From Stenomitos frigidus_A (GTDB taxonomy: Bacteria; Cyanobacteriota; Cyanobacteriia; Leptolyngbyales; Leptolyngbyaceae), in contig NZ_CAWNSW010000161.1 in NCBI RefSeq assembly GCF_963877135.1, forward strand, positions 37,638-101,637: a stretch of DNA of 64,000 nt, written 5' to 3'. Below the pieces are notes generated by a model, which saw nothing but the letters and a program-made list of their open reading frames with translations, made no database searches and was not told where the DNA came from. The position numbers and the translations under genes were made by a program. Of this stretch, positions 42,754 through 51,872 are shown piece after piece. Position 1 is the stretch's first letter. Each line of letters starts with the position of its first letter.

Positions 42754-43059
42754 GAAGCGATCGAGCAACGTTGGCATAAGATTTTGACACAATGGCCTGC
42801 AATGGTTTGTAGCTCTAACACACGCCTTCAGCGAATCAGGGATCCATTCTGGAGCGAGCGTGATCCCCGATCGCGTAATTATGATCCCCGATCGCGTAAA
42901 GAGATGTGTGCAGGCAGCAATTCTGAATCATTGCGGGTCAAACCTGGTTTTAAATAGTAATTAGAGGTTTCGGCAAATTGGAGGAACCCACGACCAAACG
43001 CGGTTACACTCCAATAAGTCTAAGAACCGATGATTTTAGCTGCGATTTGAGTTGAGCCT

Positions 43060-43872
43060 ATGAAGTCTTATCTGGCGGCTGCTGTGCAAATGACTAGCCT
43101 GCCCAATCTCCAAAAAAATTTAATCCAGGCAGAGGAATTAATTGACCTGGCCGTACGGCGAGGCGCTGAATTGATCGCCTTGCCAGAAAACTTCTCGTTC
43201 TTAGGTGACGAGCAAGAAAAACTGACGCAGGCAGAGGCGATCGCTCGTGAGAGCGAAAAATTCCTGAAAACGATGGCGCAACGCTTTCAAGTGACGCTGT
43301 TGGGGGGTGGGTTCCCTGTCCCTGTCGGCAACGGCAAAGTCTACAACACAGCCTTGCTCATCGACCCCAGCGGGGCAGAACTGGCGCGGTACGAAAAAGT
43401 ACATCTGTTTGATGTCAATGTACCAGATGGCAATACTTATCAGGAATCGGGTACGGTGCTGGCAGGAGTGCGCTTACCGCCTGTTTACCCGTCTAAAGAA
43501 CTGGGCAATTTAGGGCTCTCCGTTTGCTACGATGTGCGGTTTCCAGAGCTGTATCGCCATCTCGCCCAAATGGGGGCAGAGGTGCTGTTTGTACCAGCAG
43601 CGTTTACCGCCTTTACGGGTAAAGATCACTGGCAGGTGTTGCTGCAAGCCCGCGCGATCGAAAATACCTGCTATGTGCTGGCTCCTGCCCAAACAGGACG
43701 GCATTACGCCATGCGTCAGACTCACGGACACGCGATGATTATTGACCCCTGGGGGATGGTACTCGCAGATGCAGGCGATGAACCGGGGGTGGCGATCGCA
43801 GCGATCGAGCCCTCTCGACTGGAACAAGTGCGCCGTCAGATGCCATCCCTTCAACATCGCGTCTTTATTTAG
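43060..43872 (+). CDS. Carbon-nitrogen hydrolase (Nit1/deaminated glutathione amidase-like)
   Basis: A 270-residue nitrilase-superfamily enzyme. The catalytic triad is visible: Glu in LIALPENFSFLG (near residue 43), Lys in LARYEKVHLFDV (near 111) and Cys in LGLSVCYDVRFPELYR (near 152). HLFDVNVPDG and YDVRFPELYR are typical of the Nit1 branch that removes deaminated glutathione, a metabolite-repair role. Full length for the family. It stands 105 bases before the antiporter gene on the same strand. Confidence 0.9.
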   Translation: MKSYLAAAVQMTSLPNLQKNLIQAEELIDLAVRRGAELIALPENFSFLGDEQEKLTQAEAIARESEKFLKTMAQRFQVTLLGGGFPVPVGNGKVYNTALLIDPSGAELARYEKVHLFDVNVPDGNTYQESGTVLAGVRLPPVYPSKELGNLGLSVCYDVRFPELYRHLAQMGAEVLFVPAAFTAFTGKDHWQVLLQARAIENTCYVLAPAQTGRHYAMRQTHGHAMIIDPWGMVLADAGDEPGVAIAAIEPSRLEQVRRQMPSLQHRVFI

Positions 43873-43976
43873 CGGCGGCGGACGTAGAGCCCTTCCCTGT
43901 AGCGGTTCTACGAAAAGAAACTTAACCTTCTTAGAGAGAACCTGTACATTGGAAAGGAACATTTTTCCTTCACCTG

Positions 43977-45449
43977 ATGCTAGGCTCTATCACTTGTTCA
44001 ACAGCACTGATGCTGTCTCAGCACGCTTCAATTGGGCTATTCAAACCGTTGTTTGCAGCAGCGGTTGAGCCTGCAAACGGCTCTCTAGTTTTGGCTGGAG
44101 TACTCTTAAGTCTGGTCGTTATTTTTCTGGCAAGTAAAATCGGCGGAGAGCTTTGTGCTCGCGTTGACCTGCCACCTGTCTTAGGAGAACTGGTAGGTGG
44201 CGTCGTAGTAGGCGTTTCGGCGCTGCGTCTGTTGGTGTTTCCAGAAGGGGGAGAAGACGGTAGCCACTCGCTTATTATGCATTTGATGCAGCTAACAGCG
44301 AACCTCAGCCCAGAGGCGTTGACGTCTGTCTTTCAAGCGCAGAGCGAGGTGATTTCCGTCCTCTCGGAATTAGGTGTCATTATTCTGCTGTTTGAGATTG
44401 GCCTACAGTCCGACTTGAAAGAACTGCTGCGAGTGGGTCCACAGGCAACTGTAGTAGCGGTTGTGGGTGTTGCAGCCCCGTTTGCGATGGGCACGGTTGG
44501 GCTCAGTGTGTTTTTTGGCGTTCCAACGGTACCGGCTATTTTTGCAGGCGCAGCGTTGACGGCAACGAGTATTGGTATTACAGCCAAGGTGTTAGCTGAA
44601 ATGCAGCGCCTGAGCACCCGCGAAGGGCAAATCATTATTGGTGCGGCGGTAATGGATGATGTCTTGGGCATCATCGTTTTGGCTGTCGTTGCCAGCCTTG
44701 CGCGCGATGGCACCGTTGAGCCAGCCAATGTGGCTTACCTGATTTTTAGCGCAGGCACCTTTCTAGTCGGCGCCATTTTGATTGGTCGCTTCCTCAGCCC
44801 GTTTTTTGTGGCGCTGGTCAATGGCATGCAGACGCGAGGACAATTGCTGCTTACGTCTCTGATTTTTGCCTTTATCCTGGCCTATATTGCGGCGGTCATT
44901 CAGCTAGAAGCCATTTTGGGTGCGTTTGCAGCGGGATTGGTGCTGGCAGAAACGGAGAAGCAGCACGAGCTGGAGGAAAAGGTGCTGCCGATCGCCGACA
45001 TGCTGGTGCCAGTGTTCTTTGTGGTCGTGGGTGCTCGCACCGATTTAAGCGTGTTGAATCCGCTGGTACCGGAAAACCGTGAAGGGCTAATCATCGCGGG
45101 CTTTCTGCTGGTGGTTGCCATTTTAGGGAAAGTGGTCACAGGGTTCACCGTGTTTGGGATGCCCGGTATTAATCGGTTGGCGATCGGGGTTGGCATGATT
45201 CCCCGTGGCGAAGTGGGGCTAGTCTTTGCTGCCGTTGGCTCGGAGAGCGGCGTGCTGTCCAAACCGTTGGAGGCCGCCGTGATTGTCATGGTCATTTTGA
45301 CAACCTTTCTCGCGCCGCCACTACTACGGGTGGTTTTCGCCCGCGCCGATCACGCGTCAACAACACTACTGGAAAAGGATTCCAACTCATCTGTAACGTT
45401 GAACGCAGGCTTGGTTGATCTGGAAAGCGCTGAGCCGGAATCAAAATAG
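43977..45449 (+). CDS. Cation:proton antiporter (CPA2/Kef-type)
   Basis: A 490-residue membrane protein with about 12-13 helices, of the Na+/H+ exchanger CPA2 family. It has LPPVLGELVGGVVVG (the conserved first domain signature), LSELGVIILLFEIGLQSDLKELL, AALTATSIGITAKVL, the paired acids of the ion site in GAAVMDDVLGIIVLA, and LGAFAAGLVLAET. No RCK/TrkA-N regulatory domain follows, in contrast to KefB/C. It resembles cyanobacterial NhaS-type antiporters that adjust stromal pH and Na+. Confidence 0.9.
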   Translation: MLGSITCSTALMLSQHASIGLFKPLFAAAVEPANGSLVLAGVLLSLVVIFLASKIGGELCARVDLPPVLGELVGGVVVGVSALRLLVFPEGGEDGSHSLIMHLMQLTANLSPEALTSVFQAQSEVISVLSELGVIILLFEIGLQSDLKELLRVGPQATVVAVVGVAAPFAMGTVGLSVFFGVPTVPAIFAGAALTATSIGITAKVLAEMQRLSTREGQIIIGAAVMDDVLGIIVLAVVASLARDGTVEPANVAYLIFSAGTFLVGAILIGRFLSPFFVALVNGMQTRGQLLLTSLIFAFILAYIAAVIQLEAILGAFAAGLVLAETEKQHELEEKVLPIADMLVPVFFVVVGARTDLSVLNPLVPENREGLIIAGFLLVVAILGKVVTGFTVFGMPGINRLAIGVGMIPRGEVGLVFAAVGSESGVLSKPLEAAVIVMVILTTFLAPPLLRVVFARADHASTTLLEKDSNSSVTLNAGLVDLESAEPESK

Positions 45450-45652
45450 CTGAGAAATTCCGATCGCGCAATTGATACATCGGTTATATTCTTACAGCAG
45501 TTTTGTGTTCCAGAGGCATTCTTTAAGGCAGTTCTCAGTCACGTTTGTCTATTTAACTAGAGGAGCCACTATAACCGATTGGCATGGCGCAAATGGTTAT
45601 AGCGCTAAGGGACAGACGCAACCATAAAGTACCAGTCAACCACGCATTCTGG

Positions 45653-45679
45653 TAGGGGCATGGCCGTGTCATGCCCCTA
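45653..45679. repeat. Hairpin repeat TAGGGGCATG / CATGCCCCTA
   Basis: Perfect 10-base arms (45653-45662 and 45670-45679) with a 7-base loop. A member of the TAGGGG-ended hairpin family, in the 670-base gap after the antiporter gene. Confidence 0.65.
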
Positions 45680-45775
45680 TGCTGGATACTACTTGTTTGC
45701 AGCCCCTAACCGTCTTCAATGACCCTCTGTGAACAAAAAAAGGTGAACAATCAAGCAGAAAAAGGTGAACAGTCA

Positions 45776-45916
45776 ATGCTCTGTGGGCATGAAACTAAAT
45801 GCGCACGTTTGCGTCAGGCACCTGTACGCGTCGTTTGGTACTGGCTGAGGGAACGCTATCCTCAGCTTAAAAAACAACCGGATTTTGCCTCTGGTGTGGC
45901 GGAGTTGTTGAATTGA
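45776..45916 (+). CDS. Possible small protein (46 aa)
   Basis: From ATG 45776 it reads MLCGHETKCARLRQAPV then RVVWYWLRERYPQLKK and QPDFASGVAELLN; an in-frame ATG at 45719 would add 19 codons. AAAGGTGAAC lies before the ATG, and the same AAAAAGGTGAACARTCAA block occurs in direct duplicate at about 45737 and 45760. Aromatic- and Arg-rich, no recognised domain. Confidence 0.35.
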   Translation: MLCGHETKCARLRQAPVRVVWYWLRERYPQLKKQPDFASGVAELLN

Positions 45917-46120
45917 AGGCTCCTAAGGCAAGTCAACGATCGATGAGTCAACTTGGAACGGTGCCGCAAGGGAGGAGTCTTATGATCACACTCAATCGCG
46001 TTTTTTAGCAGCAGTCAGTGATCACGATCGCTAGTGACTCAATGGCGATCAACGGTTTCTGTAAGCGCACGTGCGATCGAGTCCTGTGTCCAGGCGATCC
46101 AGATGTGAGGAGACCTCGCT

Positions 46121-47986
46121 GTGAAATGTTCCTGGCTGATGTCCAGCTTTTTGAGAAATCGACGAGATACCGTGAAACACTTTCCCCATTTTTTACTGAC
46201 TGCCACCTCGCTTCTGCTCCTTGCGGCTCCTGCTCACGCATCTCGGCTGGAATCCTGGCGGTTTGATACCAATAGCAATCAGCTCGAATTCACCACAGAT
46301 GAAGACGTACAGCCCAGGGCGCAGTTGATTTCTGACCCCACACGGTTAGTCATTGACTTACCAGGTATTGTTTTAGGCCGTCCCGCCTCTACACAGTCCT
46401 ATAGCGGGGCCATTCGTTCGGTGCGTTTGGGGCAGTTCGATCGCGGTGCTGCTCGGCTGGTGGTCGAACTGGCACCTGGCTACACGATCGACCCCAATCA
46501 GGTGCGCTTTCGCGGCCTTACGGCTCGTCAGTGGACCGTGCAGTTACCCACACCGCAGCTATTGCCGGCTGATGCAGCCTCCGCGTCACCAGTCGGTGGC
46601 GTTTCAGGCAACGGCAATCAGGCAAGCAGCACTCAAATTCAGGGTGTACAGGTGACACCAGATGGTATTTTCGTGCGCACAAACGGCGGCTCGCCTGATT
46701 TAGAGGTTCGGCGCAGTAGCGATCGCAGTCAAATCACCGTTGATGTCCAGGGTGCCACCCTTGCCTTGTCGGCCACACGCAATTTGTTGGTCAATCGCCT
46801 GGGTGTTAGCCGCATCACGCTCAGCCAACTGCAAGCCTCACCGCCGATTGCCCGCTTGACCCTTAACGTCGATCGCTCCAGCCCTGATTGGCAGGCAACG
46901 ACTAGTAGTTCGGGTGGGCTTGTGCTGCTGCCATCCGGGAATGTTGCAAGCGGCACTGATAGCCGTCCATCTAGTAGTCCCCCACCCCTATTTCGTCCGG
47001 GAGCACTGGCCACGATCGAATCGGTGGCATTAGAAAATAACGATACCCAGCTTGTTATTCGTGCGAACCAACCGTTGAAGTACAGCACAGGATGGGATCG
47101 AGCCACTGGAACGTATCGCGTGACCGTTAACTCTGCCCAATTGGCTAAGAACGTTAAAGGCCCTCAACTCGAAGCGTCTAGCCCAGTGCTGAAGCTGCGG
47201 CTCCGTCAGGAAACGGCGAATACGGCTGTCATACTGGTCACACCGGCGTCTGGAGTGCTGATTAATGACACTAATCAGCCCAATCAGCAAACCCTGGCAC
47301 TACAGCTGCAGCGCAGTCGTTTACCGATTGCCTCGCTACCCAATCCGTCCACTGCCAGCATTCCAGTACCTAACGCACCTCGCACTGACCCACTACCGCC
47401 CCGATCGACCGCTCCGATACCCGATGTGCCCAGAGCCACGAATGGTCGTCCCGTTGTCATTATTGACCCCGGACATGGCGGCCCCGATCCGGGTGCGATC
47501 GGCATTGGCGGGCTACAAGAAAAAGGTATCGTGCTTGATATTGGGCAGAAAGTTGCCGCCATGCTCGAACAGCAGGGCATTCAAGCAATCATCACGCGCC
47601 CTGACGATCGCGATTTGGATCTGGAACCGCGCGTCCAGCTAGCAGAACGAGCTAACGCGACAGTCTTTGTCAGCATCCATGCCAACTCCATTAATCTGAG
47701 CCGCCAGGATATCAGCGGCCTGGAGACCTACTACTACCAGAGCGGTTTGAATCTGGCTCGCGTCATTCATCAAAGCGTACTGGAAGGCACTGGCATTCAA
47801 GACCGAGGCGTGCGATCGGCCCGCTTCTACGTACTTCGCAAAACATCCATGCCCTCAGTGCTGGTTGAAGTGGGTTTTGTGACGGGCAGAGATGACGCAG
47901 CCAAACTCTCCGACGCAAACTATCGCAGCCGCATGGCTACCGCGATCGCACGTGGTATCTTGCGGTATCTTGGGCGCAGTTCCTAA
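46121..47986 (+). CDS. amiC: N-acetylmuramoyl-L-alanine amidase with AMIN domains
   Basis: A 621-residue secreted cell-wall hydrolase. After the signal segment (FLLTATSLLLLAAPAHAS) it has one AMIN domain (residues 40-140; RLVIDLPGIVLGRP) and a weaker repeat after residue 170. A second AMIN occupies about 305-420, followed by a Pro-rich linker. The C-terminal Amidase_3 domain has IIDPGHGGPDPG (zinc His), LQEKGIVLDIG (zinc Glu), FVSIHANS (zinc His) and LVEVGFVTG (catalytic Glu). Filamentous cyanobacteria use AmiC to drill septal channels for cell-cell communication. GTG 46121, with AGGAG nine bases before, fits better than GTG 46172. Same strand as murI, 170 bases on. Confidence 0.92.
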   Translation: MKCSWLMSSFLRNRRDTVKHFPHFLLTATSLLLLAAPAHASRLESWRFDTNSNQLEFTTDEDVQPRAQLISDPTRLVIDLPGIVLGRPASTQSYSGAIRSVRLGQFDRGAARLVVELAPGYTIDPNQVRFRGLTARQWTVQLPTPQLLPADAASASPVGGVSGNGNQASSTQIQGVQVTPDGIFVRTNGGSPDLEVRRSSDRSQITVDVQGATLALSATRNLLVNRLGVSRITLSQLQASPPIARLTLNVDRSSPDWQATTSSSGGLVLLPSGNVASGTDSRPSSSPPPLFRPGALATIESVALENNDTQLVIRANQPLKYSTGWDRATGTYRVTVNSAQLAKNVKGPQLEASSPVLKLRLRQETANTAVILVTPASGVLINDTNQPNQQTLALQLQRSRLPIASLPNPSTASIPVPNAPRTDPLPPRSTAPIPDVPRATNGRPVVIIDPGHGGPDPGAIGIGGLQEKGIVLDIGQKVAAMLEQQGIQAIITRPDDRDLDLEPRVQLAERANATVFVSIHANSINLSRQDISGLETYYYQSGLNLARVIHQSVLEGTGIQDRGVRSARFYVLRKTSMPSVLVEVGFVTGRDDAAKLSDANYRSRMATAIARGILRYLGRSS

Positions 47987-48155
47987 CCTTGCAGGTTCAT
48001 ACTTTGCAAAAAAGGGGATTTGTGAGAGTTTAGGGCTTAGCAAGAGTGAGTTCTGTTTCTCAGTGGTTTGCTAACGGCTTTGTCTTTAACAAATCACTAA
48101 CAGCCAAAAACTCGCCCGCTACTAAAGTGTTCGTTTGGCGTAGGAGACGTGTGGA

Positions 48156-49019
48156 GTGTTGGAAAATCGATTGGACAGCCGTAACACCCGGCAAAATGCA
48201 GCACCCATTGGGTTGTTTGATAGTGGTGTGGGCGGTTTAACGGTGCTGCGAGAACTGTATCGCCAGTTGCCCTATGAGTCAGTCATTTACTTTGGCGACA
48301 CCGCACGGCTGCCTTACGGCACCAAAGCGCCCGCCCAAATCTTGCAGTACGTCCGGGAAATTCTCACCTGGATGGAGCAGCAAGGCACCAAGATGGTGAT
48401 TATGGCGTGCAATACCAGTTCAGCACTGGCACTGGAAGCCGTTCGCTCTGAGTTCAGCCTGCCTGTTTTAGGGCTAATTTTGCCTGGAGCCAGGGCCGCT
48501 GTACAGCAGGGTCGTCGCATTGGAGTGATTGCAACGCCTGCTACCGCTGCTAGCCATGCGTACCGTCATGCCATTTTGGAAGCTGACGGAACCGCTCAGG
48601 TTTGGGAGGTGGGCTGTCCTGAATTTGTGCCTCTGATTGAAAGCGATCGACTGCATGACCCATATACAGTGGCGATCGCCCAGTCCTATCTAGAGCCACT
48701 GATCCAGCAGCAAATCGATACGCTGGTCTACGGCTGTACCCATTACCCCTACCTTGCGCCCATTCTGCGCCAGCTTTTGCCCACTTCTGTGACACTGGTT
48801 GACCCGGCTGTCTCGGTCATCGCGGCTGCGGCTCAAGAGTTAGATCTACTGGCGCTCAAAAACCTCAGACCACCTGTACCAACTCGCTTTTGCGTGAGTG
48901 GCTCGCCACGCACATTTAGCCAACTGGCAGCGCCGTGGCTCGGATGTACGCCCATCGTAGAAAACGTCATTCCTGCGCACGCGATGGCTCAGCCAGCTGC
49001 TTTGGAGTCAGCGGATTAA
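48156..49019 (+). CDS. murI: Glutamate racemase
   Basis: A 287-residue enzyme that supplies D-glutamate for peptidoglycan. IGLFDSGVGGLTVLRELYRQLP is the family start, GDTARLPYG follows, and the two catalytic cysteines lie in IMACNTSSA and LVYGCTHYPYL. VDPAVSV is near residue 220. The first codons before the GLFDSG motif (about 18) are variable; the start may be the codon at 48156. Lies between amiC and sds, an arrangement repeated in cyanobacteria. Confidence 0.94.
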   Translation: MLENRLDSRNTRQNAAPIGLFDSGVGGLTVLRELYRQLPYESVIYFGDTARLPYGTKAPAQILQYVREILTWMEQQGTKMVIMACNTSSALALEAVRSEFSLPVLGLILPGARAAVQQGRRIGVIATPATAASHAYRHAILEADGTAQVWEVGCPEFVPLIESDRLHDPYTVAIAQSYLEPLIQQQIDTLVYGCTHYPYLAPILRQLLPTSVTLVDPAVSVIAAAAQELDLLALKNLRPPVPTRFCVSGSPRTFSQLAAPWLGCTPIVENVIPAHAMAQPAALESAD

Positions 49020-49046
49020 GGAGATTGCTGAGAAAGCTACCCTTTG

Positions 49047-49072
49047 TAGGGGCGCAAAGTCTTTCGCCCCTA
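49047..49072 (+). terminator. Hairpin after murI (TAGGGGCG / CGCCCCTA)
   Basis: TAGGGGCG-c-AAAG-t-CTTT-CGCCCCTA at 49047-49072, starting 28 bases after the murI stop. It fits the TAGGGG-ended hairpin family; no T-run, so a role as terminator is inferred from position only. Confidence 0.45.
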
Positions 49073-49074
49073 AG

Positions 49075-49197
49075 CTAACCTGATTCACGCGATCGCGTGA
49101 GTCGGCTACGCTGTGCAAATAGCAGCAGCAGGTAGACCGTCAACAAATAAACAGCCGCACAAACGAGAACGGCAAGGGCCAGCGGTGCACTAGTCAT
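49075..49197 (-). CDS. Possible small membrane protein (40 aa)
   Basis: MTSAPLALAVLVCAAVYLL, then TVYLLLLFAQRSRLTRSRESG: one hydrophobic helix and a basic tail, as in small cyanobacterial single-helix proteins. The frame is open upstream to 49293. No ribosome binding site, so uncertain. Confidence 0.3.
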   Translation of the reverse strand: MTSAPLALAVLVCAAVYLLTVYLLLLFAQRSRLTRSRESG

Positions 49198-49293
49198 GAG
49201 TCGATAGAACGGCAGGGACGGCAGGTACGATTCGTCAAAGCACAGTTCAACGATCGAGAGCGAACAATACGGATAACTAGGCCAGACAAGCAA

Positions 49294-49804
49294 ACAGCAC
49301 AGACAATCCAGCAGGTACCAGCACCAGACTCAACCCGTGCTCTACAAACAAAACTCACATTAAAACAGCAGGTTTCAACGTATAAGTCAGGTTGATGGCA
49401 AGCCCATACCTTTGACTGAATTGTCTTTGACTAGAGAGTATTAAACGACTACAAAAGTCTTACCCCCTGAGTCAAAGATGAGAACCATCGACACAGCGAA
49501 GCTAGAGTATAAGACTGTGATCAAGCTGCGTAAATTGGCACCAATCTCAAGCACATTGAAAGATGCTGTCGTAAAAACTAGTTTCTGAAAGACCTACGAT
49601 CTAAGCTAACACGATGTTAGGCGCTCTGATCAAACGTTTTTTTCATGAGTGTAATTCCAACTCAACAAGCGTCTAAAGACAATGATGCACCCAGCAGAAA
49701 TATACAAAAAGGAAGTTTTATGTTCTACAGGCGGATGGCTTAGCTTAAGATAGATGGAGAATAATTAAAGTTTCGTAACCTTATATCGCCTGAGTCGGAC
49801 ATCC
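49294..49804. other. Non-coding region upstream of sds, 511 bases
   Basis: No gene seen. TTGACTGAATTGTCTTTGACTAG near 49412-49434 contains two -35-like TTGACT words, and TAAGATAGATGGAGAATAATT near 49745 may be a promoter element. Possibly 5'-UTR of sds. Confidence 0.35.
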
Positions 49805-50776
49805 ATGACTTCAGCTACTTCCCTTTTCTCTCCTGTTGAAGCAGATCTGCAGGTGCTGACAGAGAATCTCAAGAACCTCATCGGGGCACGTCACCCAGTT
49901 CTGTATGCTGCCGCAGAACACCTTTTTGGAGCAAAGGGGAAGCGAGTCAGGCCAGCGATCGTCTTTCTTGTTTCGCGTGCCACCATGCTGGATCAAGAAA
50001 TTACATTGCGCCATCGCAGGCTGGCTGAAATTACTGAAATGATCCATACCGCTAGCCTGGTGCATGATGACGTCGTAGATGAATCTGAACTGCGTCGGGG
50101 GGTGCCAACTGTTCACAGCAGCTTTGGCAATCGGATTGCTGTACTGGCAGGCGACTTTCTATTCGCGCAATCATCCTGGTATCTGGCGAATCTAGACAAC
50201 CTGGAAGTGGTGAAGCTACTGTCCCAAGTCATTATGGATTTGGCAGAAGGCGAAATTCAGCAAGGGTTGAATCGCTTTGCCACAAGCCTATCGATCAACG
50301 AATACCTGGAGAAAAGCTATTACAAAACGGCCAGTTTGCTAGCCAATAGTGCCAAAGCGGCTGCCACTTTGAGTGAGACATCCACTGCTTTGGCAGATGA
50401 TCTGTTTCACTACGGTCGGCACATTGGTCTGGCGTTTCAAATCATTGATGACATTCTGGACTTTACAGGCTCGACAGAAGCCTTAGGTAAGCCTGCCGGG
50501 TCAGATTTGAAAAGCGGCAACTTGACCGCACCTGTCCTGTACGCCTTAGAAGAGAAACCCTATCTAGAAGCGCTGATTGAGCGAGAGTTTGCCCAACCAG
50601 GAGACCTTGAACAGGCATTAACCTTGATACGGGATAGTCAGGGCATTGAACGATCGCGCGCCTTAGCGACCCATCACACACGCGCCGCGATCGAGCATCT
50701 AGCAGATTTACCACCATCTGAGTCTCGGCAGGTCTTAGTGAAATTGGCAGACTACGTTCTAAGTCGACTTTACTAA
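49805..50776 (+). CDS. sds: Solanesyl (polyprenyl) diphosphate synthase
   Basis: A 323-residue trans-prenyltransferase that extends isoprenoid chains, in cyanobacteria mainly the C45 tail of plastoquinone. The first Asp-rich motif is LVHDDVVDESELRRG, the second FQIIDDILDFTG, and GKRVRPAIVFLV carries the diphosphate-binding Lys/Arg. The residues before the first motif (SLVHDD) are small, consistent with a long-chain product. Follows murI on the same strand, but 785 bases away. Confidence 0.93.
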   Translation: MTSATSLFSPVEADLQVLTENLKNLIGARHPVLYAAAEHLFGAKGKRVRPAIVFLVSRATMLDQEITLRHRRLAEITEMIHTASLVHDDVVDESELRRGVPTVHSSFGNRIAVLAGDFLFAQSSWYLANLDNLEVVKLLSQVIMDLAEGEIQQGLNRFATSLSINEYLEKSYYKTASLLANSAKAAATLSETSTALADDLFHYGRHIGLAFQIIDDILDFTGSTEALGKPAGSDLKSGNLTAPVLYALEEKPYLEALIEREFAQPGDLEQALTLIRDSQGIERSRALATHHTRAAIEHLADLPPSESRQVLVKLADYVLSRLY

Positions 50777-50789
50777 GTCAGTGCTCAGT

Positions 50790-50843
50790 AGTTAGTAGTC
50801 CGCATAGCTGACCGCTGATGGCTGACTGCTGATCGCTAAAACT
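50790..50843. repeat. Heptamer repeat between sds and the transglutaminase gene
   Basis: CTGACCGCTGATGGCTGACTGCTGATCGCT, about four GCTGAYC units, between two convergent genes. Confidence 0.6.
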
Positions 50844-51794
50844 CTATGCCAACCCTTGAATGGTGAGCTGATAGGTCATCGTTGACTGGGCACCATTCAC
50901 CTGCTTAAATGCACCAGAAATGGGAGCAGCATAGCTCGAAAGTGGGCTGGCAACCAGGGCAATGTGTCGATCGGTAACTGCCAGTCCCTGAGTGGGATCG
51001 TAACCCCGCCAACCCCCACCGGGTAAGTAGACTTCAGCCCAGGCGTGCAAATGGCGGTCATCACTGTTTGGATCACCTTCCTGGTAACCGCTGACAAAAC
51101 GAGCCGCCAGCCCGATCGCCCGACAGACTTCCACAAACAGCACCGCAAAATCACGACAGGTTCCCGATCGCGTTGTCCAGGTCACACCCGCTGGCAGCGG
51201 ATCGCCTGTTTCACGAATCATGTATTGGCAGCCCGCATAAATACGCTGATTCAGTTCACCCAGAAAGCGAATGGTATTGCCCTCTACCGCTTGAGCAATC
51301 GCTTGTGCAAGCTGCAGTGCGATCGGGTCAACGCCCGTCGCGTAGGGCACCTGTTGACCACCGAGATAAGGCTGTAGCTGTAAGAGTAGTGACGAAGGGT
51401 AATCGATCGGCAATTGCGTTGCCCACGCTTCTGGCACATAGTCAAAGGGATTTGTGTGGTGCGTTTCCACTTGCGACAATACTTGAACCGTCAGAGCCTC
51501 CGTTTGATCCGGTTCAAACCAAAGTTTGACCAGCGTATTGCCATCCAAATCAGTCACCACCGCTTCCTGTAATGGTGTCGGCGTGACCAACATGGAGACC
51601 GATCGCAACGTCTGCCACCCATCACTCCGAGGTCGCAAGCGCACCACATGAGGCAGCAAGCTCACGGGTTGGCTGTAGGCGTAGTGGGTTGTGTGGCTAA
51701 TTTGGTAAAGCAATTGTGGGAGTGTTGTTGGTTTGTTGTTAGCAAAAGGCAGAAGGCAGCGGGGGAGGGAGGGGAAGCAGGGGAGGCAATTCAA
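50844..51794 (-). CDS. Transglutaminase-like protein
   Basis: A transglutaminase/protease-like enzyme. Bact_transglu_N is at the start (LLYQISHTTHYAYSQPVSLLPHVVRLRPR), then the core with catalytic Cys in TRSGTCRDFAVLFVEVCR, His in DDRHLHAWAEVYLPG and Asp in RGYDPTQGLA. The first 27 codons (51714-51794) are low-complexity and enter the repeat-rich gap, so TTG 51713 (LLYQISHTTHY) is a likelier start. Co-directional with the alpha-E and ATP-grasp genes upstream, a trio that occurs together in many bacteria, probably to make and trim a peptide-like product. Confidence 0.85.
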   Translation of the reverse strand: MNCLPCFPSLPRCLLPFANNKPTTLPQLLYQISHTTHYAYSQPVSLLPHVVRLRPRSDGWQTLRSVSMLVTPTPLQEAVVTDLDGNTLVKLWFEPDQTEALTVQVLSQVETHHTNPFDYVPEAWATQLPIDYPSSLLLQLQPYLGGQQVPYATGVDPIALQLAQAIAQAVEGNTIRFLGELNQRIYAGCQYMIRETGDPLPAGVTWTTRSGTCRDFAVLFVEVCRAIGLAARFVSGYQEGDPNSDDRHLHAWAEVYLPGGGWRGYDPTQGLAVTDRHIALVASPLSSYAAPISGAFKQVNGAQSTMTYQLTIQGLA

Positions 51795-51850
51795 AACTCA
51801 AAACTTTCAGCCCTCAGCCCTCTCTTCCAACTCAAAACTCAAAACTTTCC
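51787..51850. repeat. GTTTTGA/AACTCAA heptamer tract
   Basis: Two CAAAACTCAAAACTTT blocks with similar spacers, just 5' of the transglutaminase gene and 3' of the alpha-E gene; 51787 onward also contains the reading frame of the first transglutaminase codons. Confidence 0.6.
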
Positions 51851-51872
51851 CACCCCTCACCCCTCACTCCTC

